The notes: generated by a model from the letters alone, not told the origin. DNA of 64,000 nucleotides from an uncultured Lachnospiraceae bacterium (GCA_910587635.1 CAJUNB010000018.1:124001-188000); one strand, 5' to 3'. Shown: positions 36,973 to 46,365, counted from the stretch's first letter. Program-made: numbers and translations.

Positions 36973-37335
36973 ATGAATAAGAAGATACAGCGGATATTAA
37001 ATATTATCATGAGTTGCTTTGTAGGCGTGTTCATTGGTTCAGGGCTATATAGATACTGGCATTTCCGAAAATATCCAGAGTTATATTTTATACAGTCTGC
37101 CCCTTGGTATACCAGTATTATAGTGCAGGGGTTACTTACGCTTATACTATTAGCAATTTGTATGATAATAAAGGTCATTTTAATGGAAAAGATAGAAATG
37201 ATGAAAAAAATTATATTGATTTTAGGAATTGTTTTTCTGACTTTGGCATTTATAGGTGGATTCTATGTAATTGATAATTATGGAGAAGTAAATGCTGGAT
37301 ATGAATGGTTATCAGGCGGCCGAAGCCATCCGTAA
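36973..37335 (+). CDS. Small membrane protein, unknown function
   Basis: A 120-residue protein with three membrane helices (about 9-25, 48-68 and 76-96). A short outside loop holds YRYWHFRKYPELY and QSAPWY. The ATG follows a GGAG site. The C-terminal 45 residues begin with an internal MMKKIILILGI segment, which might once have been a separate small gene. I do not recognise a family. Flanking DNA to 37529 shows only the tRNA promoter. Confidence 0.6.
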   Translation: MNKKIQRILNIIMSCFVGVFIGSGLYRYWHFRKYPELYFIQSAPWYTSIIVQGLLTLILLAICMIIKVILMEKIEMMKKIILILGIVFLTLAFIGGFYVIDNYGEVNAGYEWLSGGRSHP

Positions 37336-37478
37336 TATGGATAATTCGTCAAAGTCAAGTATACCGATAGTTGCAATGACAGCAAATTAGGGCAAATTGT
37401 ATATTTGTTCAGGTAAAATCCCCTTTGGCAGATGATATTTCAGGTAAATCTTGCAGATACCGAGTTGCATGAGCAGAC

Positions 37479-37506
37479 TTGACAAAAACAGAATATATTA
37501 TATAAT
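37479..37506 (+). promoter_or_regulatory. Promoter of tRNA-Leu
   Basis: TTGACA (37479-37484), 16 bases, TATAAT (37501-37506), both consensus. It lies 24 bases upstream of the mature tRNA end. Confidence 0.8.
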
Positions 37507-37529
37507 GGAAGACGGTTTAAACAAATTCA

Positions 37530-37609
37530 GCGGATATGGCGGAATTGGCAGACGCGCCAGATTTAGGTTCTGGTGGGAGACCGTGCAGGTTCAAGTCCTG
37601 TTATCCGCA
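37530..37609 (+). tRNA. tRNA-Leu (anticodon UAG)
   Basis: A complete cloverleaf: acceptor GCGGATA pairs with TATCCGC (37602-37608) with discriminator A; the anticodon stem CCAGA/TCTGG holds loop TTTAGGT, anticodon TAG reading CUA; the T arm is GCAGG-TTCAAGT-CCTGT. The long variable arm expected of leucine tRNAs is present. CCA is not encoded. Confidence 0.95.
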
Positions 37610-37615
37610 GGGAAA

Positions 37616-37644
37616 AGAGCGCTTAAAACGGGCGTTCTTTTTTT
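37616..37644 (+). terminator. tRNA-Leu terminator
   Basis: AGAGCGC (37616-37622) pairs with GCGTTCT (37632-37638, one G-U pair), followed by a run of seven T. Confidence 0.8.
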
Positions 37645-37699
37645 ATGTGTTGCATTTTGTGTTGCATAGTTTAGAAAAATGCTCGTTTGCAATATTATT

Positions 37700-38113
37700 C
37701 ATCCGAGAAAATTGGTCAGACAAGGCGTGCTGAATAGATGCTCAGTAATGCCTAAGTGATGATGTAAAGAAGGAAACAAAACGAGAATTTATCTCTATCT
37801 ATTACTAAGCTGGCTGATTTATTTGAGATTGAAAAGAATACGATTGCTCTCGCAAAAGGTAATGTTTCAATTGCATCAAAGGTTCACGCTGATGGCCTTG
37901 GTTATAACAATTTTCCATCAGGCAATGCAGTATAAGCTGTTTGAGTATTTAAGAAACTTGGACGATACAGATGGATTAAATCAACAGATTTTTGTCAGAA
38001 CGCACTCAAGCAATACTTCTGCCGTTGCAGGTTTAAATAACATGTTTATAAAAATGGGACAACAATTAAAGCAGAGGCAAAAGTTCATCTCACAAAAACT
38101 TATACACGTATGA
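37700..38113 (+). pseudogene. Degenerate coding relic downstream of tRNA-Leu
   Basis: The 548 bases between the tRNA and the secreted-protein gene hold protein-like stretches in more than one frame but no intact gene. One frame reads ITKLADLFEIEKNTIALAKG up to a stop near 37935; another (37823-38113) reads YLRNLDDTDGLNQQIF and QKLIHV. No ribosome site precedes either. This looks like a frameshifted remnant, possibly of an element inserted at the tRNA, but I do not recognise the parent family. Confidence 0.3.
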
Positions 38114-38146
38114 CAAAGAGCGCTCTTATAAGCGCTCTTTGTTTTA
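38113..38146. terminator. Terminator between the relic and the secreted-protein gene
   Basis: A 12-bp perfect stem: ACAAAGAGCGCT (38113-38124) with AGCGCTCTTTGT (38131-38142), followed by TTTA. It could stop transcription from either side. Confidence 0.75.
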
Positions 38147-38157
38147 TACAGATGCAC

Positions 38158-38778
38158 TCAGGAAATCCCATCGAGATCAAATTTATTTTCTGTAGTCTGA
38201 GGCTCTATTATTTCAAGATTTGTAAACAAACCCTCGTAGCCCTGATATTCTTGCTTTGACGTATCAGAAGTATTGGAATTATCATTTTCATAGACAACCC
38301 GCATATTCTTCAAACTGCTTACGTAGTCAGGAGTAGCCCAATAGGAGCCATTGTAATAAATAACATTTCCGGTGGCAATGGCATTGACCAGTGTGGAGGA
38401 GGAAGTGGTACCGTAGTCGGCCCATCCGGCCTGAGCGGAAGGGGTTGTATTTTGATAGAAATTGTTACAGGTTCCGTCAGCATTGAATGTAAAAGTAAAT
38501 ACATCTGTCTGCAGGGCAGCGATTCTCATTTCTCCAGTGGGTTCACAATAATACCACTGATCGGATACTTTAATCCATCCAGTGTTTCGATATCCGTCTT
38601 CTTTGAAATAATACCATTTGTTATCGATAATTTTCCAGCTTCCCACGGGCTTTGTTCCATCATCATTTAGATACCAATAGCCGCGCACATCTTCCTGCCA
38701 TACTCCCGCATGTACTGTCAGCGGTACACTTGCCAGTATGAATACACATACAAGGGAGATAAATAGTTTTTTTCTCAT
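38158..38778 (-). CDS. Secreted protein with choline-binding-like cell-wall repeats
   Basis: A 206-residue secreted protein. The signal peptide (1-24) ends VHA-G. Residues of about 25-82 carry two to three Trp/Tyr-rich wall-binding repeats (GYWYLNDDGTKPVGSWK, KWYYFKEDGYRNTGW, QWYYCEPTGEM), which bind choline or other wall glycans in related proteins. The remaining 120 residues are Ser/Thr/Asn-rich, with no catalytic domain seen. An AGGAGTG site precedes the ATG. The repeat type is the same as the single unit in the GH25 protein at 5961. Confidence 0.85.
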   Translation of the reverse strand: MRKKLFISLVCVFILASVPLTVHAGVWQEDVRGYWYLNDDGTKPVGSWKIIDNKWYYFKEDGYRNTGWIKVSDQWYYCEPTGEMRIAALQTDVFTFTFNADGTCNNFYQNTTPSAQAGWADYGTTSSSTLVNAIATGNVIYYNGSYWATPDYVSSLKNMRVVYENDNSNTSDTSKQEYQGYEGLFTNLEIIEPQTTENKFDLDGIS

Positions 38779-38946
38779 CGTAATTCACACTCCTTTATAG
38801 ATTTCTAAATTATATAGAATTAATGTTTTATTAAATAAAGCTATCATATTTTGGTAGAAATAGCAACACAGGAATGTCCTTTCCTTTAGGATAAAATACG
38901 GACTGAGGCGGCCAGGCAGGGGCATTTAAGTTTAGAAAATGTTCAC

Positions 38947-38975
38947 TTGTAGTAGTGAGTGGGATGCTATATAAT
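38947..38975 (+). promoter_or_regulatory. Promoter of the ClpX-like gene
   Basis: TTGTAG (38947-38952), 17 bases, TATAAT (38970-38975), about 50 bases upstream of the ATG at 39026. Confidence 0.7.
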
Positions 38976-39025
38976 AAATTAGATATATCCTCAGTGGATA
39001 AGAATAGGATAAAAGGAGAACGTAT

Positions 39026-40594
39026 ATGTCAGACCTTTATGATAACGATGAAATAGAGAAGGACGAAAAACGGGAAGAGGAAATGCCGGAAAGCAGAGCG
39101 GATGATACCGAGAGCAGCAAAGGCCGGGACAGCTCTTCTTCAGACAGTGATTCCGATGGCGAGGATTTCCATAAAGATAAAAAAGAAAGCGAATATGAGG
39201 ATGTCTGTTTTATCTGCAGACGGCCGGAGAGTAAAACAGGTAAAATGTTTAAGTTACCTAATAATATTTCCGTATGCAATGATTGTATGCATAAAACGAT
39301 GGATACTGTCAGCCAGTTTGATTATCAGGGGATGCTAAATAATACCCCTTTTGAAAATATGAATAAAAACGGCAAGGGATTTCCGAATATCAGTTTTGTA
39401 AACATAGCTGATCTTCAGGGGGAAGGCGGGATTCCCAATAAGCAGAAGCTGAAAAAAAGAAGCGAAAAAAAGAGGGAAAAGCCGGTATTAGATATTAAAA
39501 ATATTCCAGCCCCCCATCGTATTAAGGCGCAGCTGGACGATTATATAGTAGGACAGGAACATGCGAAAAAGGTCATTTCTGTTGCTGTATACAATCACTA
39601 TAAAAGAGTGGCCACCGATACGATGGATGAAATCGAAATAGAAAAATCCAACATGCTGATGATAGGCCCTACGGGCTGTGGTAAGACGTATCTTGTCAGA
39701 ACATTGGCAAAGCTTCTGGATGTACCACTGGCGATTGCAGATGCTACCTCACTGACTGAAGCGGGATATATTGGTGATGATATTGAGAGCGTGGTTTCGA
39801 AACTGTTGGCTGCTGCAGAGAATGATGTGGAGCGGGCCGAGAAAGGGATTATTTTCATAGATGAGATTGATAAGATTGCAAAGAAAAAAAATACCACATC
39901 CAGAGATGTGAGTGGGGAGTCAGTACAGCAGGGAATGCTCCGTCTTCTGGAAGGAGCTGACGTGGAAGTGCCTGTGGGAGCCAACAGCAAAAATGCCATG
40001 GTGCCTCTTGCTACAGTCAATACGAGGAATATACTGTTTATCTGTGGCGGCGCCTTTCCCGATCTGGAGGAAATTATCAAGCAGCGGCTGAATAAGCAGA
40101 CGTCCATTGGCTTCAATGCGGAATTAAAAGATAAGTACGATAAAGATAAAAATATTCTGCGCAAGGTGACAGTAGAAGATTTACGGAAATTTGGTATGAT
40201 ACCGGAATTTTTAGGCAGACTTCCGATTTTATACACATTGGAAGGCCTGACAAAAGAAATGATGGTCAGTATTTTAAGAGAACCGAAAAATGCTATATTG
40301 AAACAGTATCAAAAGCTGCTTGCCCTGGATGAAGTAAAGCTGGAGTTTGATGATGGTGCTCTGGAGGCGATTGCAGAAAAGGCAATGAAAAAGGATACCG
40401 GAGCCAGAGCTTTGCGGGCGATTATTGAGGAGTTCATGCTGGATATTATGTATGAGATACCGAAAGATGACAATATCGGCAGGGTAACAATCACAAAAGA
40501 ATATATCGAAGGGACGGGGGGACCTGTCATTGATATCCGAAAAAACGGATACACGCTGGAAGAGATGGACAATATGCGCAAAATAGAATCATAA
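39026..40594 (+). CDS. Divergent ClpX-type AAA+ unfoldase
   Basis: A 522-residue protein, about 100 longer than usual ClpX. Residues 1-58 are acidic and low complexity. A ClpX zinc finger follows (C61-x2-C64 and C84-x2-C87). The AAA+ core has Walker A GPTGCGKT (about 213-220), pore loop GYIG (about 248-251), Walker B IIFIDEIDKI, and an intact IGF loop (I361-F363), the ClpP-docking tripeptide. The region that should hold the RKH loop reads VGANSKNAMVP instead, so ssrA-tag recognition may be altered. Likely a second ClpX paralogue with specialised substrates. AAAAGGAG precedes the ATG; it is transcribed alone. Confidence 0.85.
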   Translation: MSDLYDNDEIEKDEKREEEMPESRADDTESSKGRDSSSSDSDSDGEDFHKDKKESEYEDVCFICRRPESKTGKMFKLPNNISVCNDCMHKTMDTVSQFDYQGMLNNTPFENMNKNGKGFPNISFVNIADLQGEGGIPNKQKLKKRSEKKREKPVLDIKNIPAPHRIKAQLDDYIVGQEHAKKVISVAVYNHYKRVATDTMDEIEIEKSNMLMIGPTGCGKTYLVRTLAKLLDVPLAIADATSLTEAGYIGDDIESVVSKLLAAAENDVERAEKGIIFIDEIDKIAKKKNTTSRDVSGESVQQGMLRLLEGADVEVPVGANSKNAMVPLATVNTRNILFICGGAFPDLEEIIKQRLNKQTSIGFNAELKDKYDKDKNILRKVTVEDLRKFGMIPEFLGRLPILYTLEGLTKEMMVSILREPKNAILKQYQKLLALDEVKLEFDDGALEAIAEKAMKKDTGARALRAIIEEFMLDIMYEIPKDDNIGRVTITKEYIEGTGGPVIDIRKNGYTLEEMDNMRKIES

Positions 40595-40615
40595 GGCGGA
40601 GAAAAGAAGATACAG

Positions 40616-40649
40616 ACAGGGCGCCATTCCAACGGGGATGACGCCCTGT
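40616..40649. terminator. Convergent terminator between clpX-like and hydrolase genes
   Basis: ACAGGGCG (40616-40623) pairs with CGCCCTGT (40642-40649). A second small hairpin CGTCC-AAA-GGACG follows near 40667. Confidence 0.65.
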
Positions 40650-40683
40650 AAAAGTCATTGCTGTCGTCCAAAGGACGGGTTTC

Positions 40684-41484
40684 TTATAATTCTATTTCTT
40701 CCAGGTCATCAGGGACATACAGATTCCCGGAAAAGACCCGTTTTCCTTCTGCTGTATACAGTTCCCGGCGACGGGAAATATTTTCATCTTCCGTATGGTA
40801 GAGTAACAGATTTCTCACATGTAACTGCTGCGCTATGCGGCAGGCATCCAGTACAGTGGAGTGGTGCTTTTCATAGGGCCGGAACTGATCGGCCTGAGAG
40901 TAGAGACAGAAAGCCTCGTGCAGGAGCCATTTACTGTCTTGGGCATATTCCTGTTCTGATTTATTGAAAGGCTCATCCCCACAGCATGTCAGCTTTTCTT
41001 CCTCGGAGAGATACATAGTGAATCCATACTGCTTTGCTTTTGTGGAGTGAATATTGAAAAAGCGAACTCTGTGTCCTATGACAGTGTACTCGTCTCCGTC
41101 AGATAAGGGGATGAGATATAACCTATTGCCAATAAAGCTTATTTCTTTTTTCTTCAACAGTTTGCAAGCCATATCATACAGAAGTTCTGTCAATTCTCTG
41201 TGGGCATAGATTGTGACATTTCCGTCATAATTTCCCCGCAGCATGGACTGGCAGATAAGCCGAATCATCCAGAGAATTCCCATGATATGATCCAGATGCC
41301 TGTGGGTGACAAAGATCGTTTTAATATTCCTCCAGTCGATACCGGCATATTTCAGCTGGCGGAGCAGCGTATTCCCGCCGCCGCCGTCAACTAAGAAATA
41401 TTGGTTGCTTTCGCTCAGTATAAAGCAGGTATTATAGCATTCTGTGACTGTTGCATGGCCGGTTCCGAGCATTGTAAGTTTCAA
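40684..41484 (-). CDS. MBL-fold metallo-hydrolase (RNase Z-like)
   Basis: A 266-residue metallo-beta-lactamase fold protein. It begins KLTMLGTGHATVTECYNTC, the usual first strand of ElaC/RNase Z-type enzymes, and carries the zinc motif THRHLDH (about residues 60-66). Later ligands include a His in LLHEAF and another in the KHHST motif near 205, consistent with a two-zinc site. It lacks the long flexible arm of true tRNase Z. The ATG overlaps the butyrate kinase stop by four bases, so it is co-translated with buk. Substrate unknown; phosphodiester hydrolysis is the family default. Confidence 0.82.
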   Translation of the reverse strand: MKLTMLGTGHATVTECYNTCFILSESNQYFLVDGGGGNTLLRQLKYAGIDWRNIKTIFVTHRHLDHIMGILWMIRLICQSMLRGNYDGNVTIYAHRELTELLYDMACKLLKKKEISFIGNRLYLIPLSDGDEYTVIGHRVRFFNIHSTKAKQYGFTMYLSEEEKLTCCGDEPFNKSEQEYAQDSKWLLHEAFCLYSQADQFRPYEKHHSTVLDACRIAQQLHVRNLLLYHTEDENISRRRELYTAEGKRVFSGNLYVPDDLEEIEL

Positions 41485-42548
41485 TATTCCATCGCCTTTT
41501 CTTCCCCGTTCATAACACGAAGTGCACTCTGGGCCAGAGCGAGGAGTTCATCTTCTCCCGGATATACAGTAACAGGGGCAATCCATCCGGCTTTCTTTTT
41601 CAGGGCTTCCACGACATATTTGTCATAGGCGATGCCGCCGGTAATGATGATCTGATCTACTTTTCCTTCCAGAACACATGCCATGGAACCCATATCCTTT
41701 GCGACCTGAAGAATGAAGGCATCCAGGATCAGTTTTGCTTTTTCATTTCCTTCTTCCACCATCTTGTCTACATTGCGCATATCGTTGGTGCCAAGATATG
41801 CATTGAAGCCGCCATTTCCCACGACCTTTTTGTAGACTTCTGCCTCTGTATATTTGCCTGAGAAGCACATTTTAATCAGAGCGCCATTGGGTACACCACC
41901 GGCTCTTTCAGGAGAGAAAGCGCCGTCGCCGTCCAATGCATTGAATACATCGATGACTTTACCGGCTCTGTGAGCGCCTACAGAGACGCCGCCGCCCATG
42001 TGAACAACGATCAGATTCATAGAATCATAAGCTTTGCCGGTTTCCTTTGCATACCGCTTGGCTACTGCTTTCTGGTTCAGTGCGTGGAAAATGCTGACTC
42101 TGGGCAGTTCTGGTACACCGGAATATCTTGCTTCGGGAACCAGCTCATCTACGACCACCGGGTCTGCGATATAGGAAGGAACACCGATGGAATCTGCGAT
42201 TTCCCGGGCAAGGATGCCGCCCAGATTGGAAGCATGCTGTCCCTGGACACCGGCTTTCAGATCCTCCAGCAGAGCATCCGTAACAGGATAGGTACCACCG
42301 GAAATTGGCTTTAGCATACCTCCTCTGCCTACTACCACTTGCAGGGAATGGATATCAAAATCTTTCTGTTTTAACAGATCGACAATAATATCTTTGCGGA
42401 AATCTTTCTGGTCCACGATGGAAGCGTAACTTGCGATTTCTTCTGTAGAGTGACGGAGTGTTTCTTCAAACAGCAGGGTTTCATCTTCAAAAACACCGAT
42501 TTTGGTAGAGGTGGAACCCGGATTGATAATTAAACTTTTAACAGACAT
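41481..42548 (-). CDS. buk: Butyrate kinase
   Basis: A 355-residue acetokinase-family enzyme (ASKHA fold) that converts butyryl phosphate and ADP to butyrate and ATP. LIINPGSTSTKIGVF is the N-terminal phosphate-binding loop; VVHMGGGVSVGAHRAG and the ITGGIAYD motif complete the nucleotide site. Length is standard. It follows ptb by about 34 bases, with an AGGTAAGGAT site. Together Ptb and Buk give energy-yielding butyrate formation, typical of butyrate-producing Clostridia. Confidence 0.95.
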   Translation of the reverse strand: MSVKSLIINPGSTSTKIGVFEDETLLFEETLRHSTEEIASYASIVDQKDFRKDIIVDLLKQKDFDIHSLQVVVGRGGMLKPISGGTYPVTDALLEDLKAGVQGQHASNLGGILAREIADSIGVPSYIADPVVVDELVPEARYSGVPELPRVSIFHALNQKAVAKRYAKETGKAYDSMNLIVVHMGGGVSVGAHRAGKVIDVFNALDGDGAFSPERAGGVPNGALIKMCFSGKYTEAEVYKKVVGNGGFNAYLGTNDMRNVDKMVEEGNEKAKLILDAFILQVAKDMGSMACVLEGKVDQIIITGGIAYDKYVVEALKKKAGWIAPVTVYPGEDELLALAQSALRVMNGEEKAMEY

Positions 42549-42582
42549 ATCCTTACCTCATTTCTGCGCTTTTGCGCTCTGT

Positions 42583-43503
42583 TTATTGATTGTTTTTCAT
42601 ATATTCGGCTACCACTGCACCGAGTACAAGGGAATTTACTTTCACTTCGAATGTATCGGAACGGGAAGTGAGGATAACAGGTGCCTTTGTACCGGTGAGT
42701 ATATTACCGTTTACTGCATCTGCGGTATGTACCAGCGCTTTGTATACGAGATTGCCTGCATGGATGTCCGGGAAGAGAAGAATATCGGCATCTCCCTGGA
42801 TTGCCCGATCTGTTGCTGCTTTGTGCTTTGCAGCATCGGCATCAATGGCCAGATCGAGAGAAAGAGGACCATCTACAATGCAGCCGGTGATTTTGCCGTC
42901 TTTGTTCATTTGAGTCAGTTCTGCGGCCTCTACGGTAACGGGCATTTTGGGATTGACTACTTCCACAGCGGCCAGAGGTGCTACCTTCGGGTTGTCGATA
43001 CCGCAGGCTTTTACGACAGGAAGGGTATTGTTTATGATGTTGACCTTGTCCTCCAGTGAAGGATAGGGAATAAATGCCACATCTGTCAGGAAGAGCAGAT
43101 GATCGATCCCTTTGATATCGAAAACGCACACGTGAGAAAGAGCATTTCCTGTACGAAGGCCCACTTCCTTATTCAGTACACTCTTTAAGAAGTCTTTTGT
43201 GTTAATGATCCCTTTCATATACATGTCTGCAACGCCGTCCCGGACAAGCTTGACTGCTGCCAGAGATGCTTCGATGTCATCTTTGATGTCAACGATCTCA
43301 AAATCAGAAATGTCCACCTTGTCTTCCTTGGCCACAGCTTCGATTTTGTCCCTGTCACCGACGAGAATGGCATCCGCAATGTTACGGTCTTTTGCGGCTC
43401 TTACGGCCTCCAGAACAGCAGAGTCCTGTGCCACTGCCACAGATACTTTTTTCATGTCAAATTGTGATACTTTCGCTACTAAATCTTCAAAAGTTTTGCT
43501 CAT
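42583..43503 (-). CDS. ptb: Phosphate butyryltransferase
   Basis: A 306-residue phosphate acyltransferase exchanging CoA on butyryl-CoA for phosphate. Motifs include AEL-like VEVVNPKMPVTVEA, GPLSLDLAID, LLFPDIHAGNLVYK and NILTGTKAPVILTSRSD, the signature C-terminal segment. ATG 43503 follows AGAGGTG; an in-frame ATG nine bases upstream is poorly placed. First gene of the ptb-buk-hydrolase operon, with its own promoter at 43575-43603. Confidence 0.95.
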   Translation of the reverse strand: MSKTFEDLVAKVSQFDMKKVSVAVAQDSAVLEAVRAAKDRNIADAILVGDRDKIEAVAKEDKVDISDFEIVDIKDDIEASLAAVKLVRDGVADMYMKGIINTKDFLKSVLNKEVGLRTGNALSHVCVFDIKGIDHLLFLTDVAFIPYPSLEDKVNIINNTLPVVKACGIDNPKVAPLAAVEVVNPKMPVTVEAAELTQMNKDGKITGCIVDGPLSLDLAIDADAAKHKAATDRAIQGDADILLFPDIHAGNLVYKALVHTADAVNGNILTGTKAPVILTSRSDTFEVKVNSLVLGAVVAEYMKNNQ

Positions 43504-43574
43504 TTGGTACACCTCTTATAATAGTTTTTTAAATGATTTATCCTCCATAAGAAATAGAAGAAATGTTCGTTAAA

Positions 43575-43603
43575 ATAATAACACTTATAATAGGAAAGGT
43601 CAA
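43575..43603 (-). promoter_or_regulatory. Promoter of ptb-buk
   Basis: On the minus strand TTGACC (43603-43598), 17 bases, TATTAT (43580-43575), about 70 bases upstream of the ptb start. Confidence 0.65.
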
Positions 43604-43671
43604 GGCGCAGGGGCGGTGAGAGTGCAAGAATTATGAAAAAATAACAGACCGTTGGAAAAGCGAGGGAAAGG

Positions 43672-43700
43672 TTGAATTATTCGGACAAATCTGTTAAAAT
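43672..43700 (+). promoter_or_regulatory. Promoter of secA
   Basis: TTGAAT (43672-43677), 17 bases, TAAAAT (43695-43700), about 90 bases upstream of the secA ATG. Confidence 0.6.
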
Positions 43701-43790
43701 GTAGCACGTCAGTATATAATAAAGAGACAGATAAGCAGCGCTATTCTTTGGATATGGAAAAGCAAGGAACGCGATAGGAGTCAGTATCAT

Positions 43791-46355
43791 ATGAATATTG
43801 TACAGAAAATATTTGGGACGCACAGTGAGCGGGAACTGAAGAGAATCGAACCATTGGTAAAACAGATCGAAGATTTCCGGGATTCCATGCAGGCTCTTTC
43901 CGATGAGGAGCTGAAGGGGAAAACAAAGGAATTTAAAAAGCGTCTGAGCGAGGGCGAAACTCTGGATGATCTATTGCCGGAGGCATATGCGGTGGTCAGA
44001 GAAGCGGCCAGACGTGTGTTAAATATGGAACATTTCAGAGTACAGCTGATTGGTGGTATTATTTTGCATCAGGGACGTATTTCCGAGATGAAGACCGGGG
44101 AAGGAAAGACACTGGTGTCAACTCTGCCTGCCTATTTAAATGCATTGGAAGGGAAGGGAGTCCATGTTGTCACTGTCAACGATTATCTGGCCAAACGTGA
44201 TGCGGAGTGGATGGGACAAGTACATGAGTTTCTGGGCATGCGGGTAGGCGTTGTGCTGAATTCCATGAAGCCGGATGAAAGGAGAGAAGCCTACGGCTGC
44301 GATATCACTTATGTGACGAATAATGAGCTCGGTTTTGATTACCTGCGGGACAATATGGTGATCTATAAAGAGCAGCTCGTTCTTCGTGATCTGCACTTTG
44401 CCATTATCGATGAGGTGGATTCGGTGCTCATTGACGAGGCCCGGACGCCCCTTATTATTTCCGGCCAGAGCGGTAAGTCCACAAAGCTGTATGAAGCCTG
44501 CGATATTCTGGCAAGACAGATGACCCGCGGTGCAGATGTGGAAGATCTGTCCAAAATAGATGCCATTATGGGGATTGAGCAGGAGGAGAGCGGCGATTTC
44601 ATTGTCAATGAAAAGGACAAGGTAGTGAACCTGACTGCGGATGGTGTTTCCAAAGTGGAGAAATTCTTCCAGATTGAAAACCTGGCGGACCCGGACAATC
44701 TGGAGATCCAGCACAATATTATACTGGCGCTGCGTGCCCACAATCTGATGTTCCGGGATCAGGATTATGTGGTAAAGGACGATCAGGTACTGATCGTAGA
44801 TGAGTTTACGGGACGTATTATGCCGGGGCGGCGGTATTCCGATGGTTTACATCAGGCCATTGAGGCAAAAGAGCATGTAAAGGTAAAACGGGAAAGCAAG
44901 ACACTGGCCACGATTACTTTCCAGAATTTCTTTAATAAATTCGAGAAAAAAGCGGGTATGACCGGTACGGCGCTGACGGAGGAAAAGGAGTTCAGAGATA
45001 TTTATGGTATGGATGTTATTGAGATCCCTACCAATATGCCGATACAGAGAAAAGATCTGCAGGATGCGGTTTATAAAACGAGAAAAGAAAAGCTGCGTGC
45101 CATCGTACGGGCAGTCAAAGAGGCTCATGAAAAGGGACAGCCCATTTTAGTGGGTACGATAACTATCGAAGCTTCGGAAGAGCTGAGTCGCCTGCTGAGA
45201 AAAGAAGGGATCGAGCACAAGGTGCTGAATGCCAAGTTTCATGAGCTGGAAGCGGAGATCGTGGCGGATGCGGGAATCCACGGAGCCGTTACCATTGCCA
45301 CCAATATGGCGGGACGTGGTACGGATATTAAGCTGGATGAGGAAGCCAAGGCAGCAGGAGGCCTGAAGATTATCGGTACAGAGCGCCATGAGTCAAGGCG
45401 TATTGACAATCAGCTCAGAGGGCGAAGCGGTCGTCAGGGGGATCCGGGAGAATCGAAATTTTATATTTCCCTGGAAGATGATCTGATGCGTCTGTTCGGT
45501 TCGGAGCGTCTGATCAATATGTTCAATGCCCTGGGCATCCCGGAAGATCAGGAGATCGAACACAGGACACTGACCGGGGCGATCGAGACTGCCCAGAAGA
45601 AAATAGAGAGCAACAATTTTGGCATCCGTAAAAATCTGCTGGAATATGATCAGGTTATGAACGAGCAGAGAGAGATCATCTACGCAGAGCGCCGCAGGGT
45701 GCTGGACGGTGAGAGCATGCGGGATGTCATCTATAAGATGATTACAGACATCGTGGAAAATACAGTGGACATGTGTATCGGTGACGATATGGATTCTGAC
45801 GACTGGGATATGCCGGAATTAAATACACTGCTGCTTCCCGTGATTCCGTTGCAGGTCATCAACAGAGGACGGATTGAGAAGCTTCAGAAGAACAGCCTGA
45901 AGCATCAGCTGAAGGAAGAGGCAGTGAAACTGTATGAGAGCAAGGAAGCGGAGTTTCCGGAGACAGAGGCGATCCGTGAGCTGGAACGTGTCGTACTGTT
46001 GAAAGTCATTGACAGACGCTGGATGGATCATATCGATGATATGGATCAGCTCCGTCAGGGTATCGGTCTGCAGGCCTATGGACAGAGAGATCCTCTGGTA
46101 GAATATAAGATGAACGGCTATGAGATGTTTGACAGCATGACCGGCAGTATTTGTGAGGAGACAGTAAAGCTGCTGTTCCATGTCCGGGTAGAGCAGAAGG
46201 TGGAAAGAGAGCAGGTAGCAAAAGTAACAGGAACTAATAAGGATGATTCCGTGCAGAAAGGGCCGGTAAAGCGGGAGAGCGCCAAAGTATATCCCAACGA
46301 TCCCTGCCCTTGCGGAAGCGGTAAAAAATATAAACAGTGCTGCGGCAGAAAGTAG
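43791..46355 (+). CDS. secA: Preprotein translocase ATPase SecA
   Basis: An 854-residue motor that drives secreted proteins through SecYEG. Walker A MKTGEGKT lies near residues 100-107 and the DEAD-like box in IIDEVDSVLIDEART. The preprotein cross-linking domain follows, then NMAGRGTDIKLD and QLRGRSGRQGDPGESKFY in the second motor domain. The helical scaffold carries WMDHIDDMDQLRQGIGLQAYGQRDPL. The C-terminal SEC-C zinc motif CPCGSGKKYKQCC is intact. No domain is missing. It lies 10 bases upstream of the prfB start, the usual Firmicute order secA-prfB. Confidence 0.98.
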   Translation: MNIVQKIFGTHSERELKRIEPLVKQIEDFRDSMQALSDEELKGKTKEFKKRLSEGETLDDLLPEAYAVVREAARRVLNMEHFRVQLIGGIILHQGRISEMKTGEGKTLVSTLPAYLNALEGKGVHVVTVNDYLAKRDAEWMGQVHEFLGMRVGVVLNSMKPDERREAYGCDITYVTNNELGFDYLRDNMVIYKEQLVLRDLHFAIIDEVDSVLIDEARTPLIISGQSGKSTKLYEACDILARQMTRGADVEDLSKIDAIMGIEQEESGDFIVNEKDKVVNLTADGVSKVEKFFQIENLADPDNLEIQHNIILALRAHNLMFRDQDYVVKDDQVLIVDEFTGRIMPGRRYSDGLHQAIEAKEHVKVKRESKTLATITFQNFFNKFEKKAGMTGTALTEEKEFRDIYGMDVIEIPTNMPIQRKDLQDAVYKTRKEKLRAIVRAVKEAHEKGQPILVGTITIEASEELSRLLRKEGIEHKVLNAKFHELEAEIVADAGIHGAVTIATNMAGRGTDIKLDEEAKAAGGLKIIGTERHESRRIDNQLRGRSGRQGDPGESKFYISLEDDLMRLFGSERLINMFNALGIPEDQEIEHRTLTGAIETAQKKIESNNFGIRKNLLEYDQVMNEQREIIYAERRRVLDGESMRDVIYKMITDIVENTVDMCIGDDMDSDDWDMPELNTLLLPVIPLQVINRGRIEKLQKNSLKHQLKEEAVKLYESKEAEFPETEAIRELERVVLLKVIDRRWMDHIDDMDQLRQGIGLQAYGQRDPLVEYKMNGYEMFDSMTGSICEETVKLLFHVRVEQKVEREQVAKVTGTNKDDSVQKGPVKRESAKVYPNDPCPCGSGKKYKQCCGRK

Positions 46356-46365
46356 GTGACGTTAA

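Noticed and set aside
37451..37733. Short open frames across tRNA-Leu
   Set aside because: They read through the tRNA and its terminator and encode no recognisable protein.
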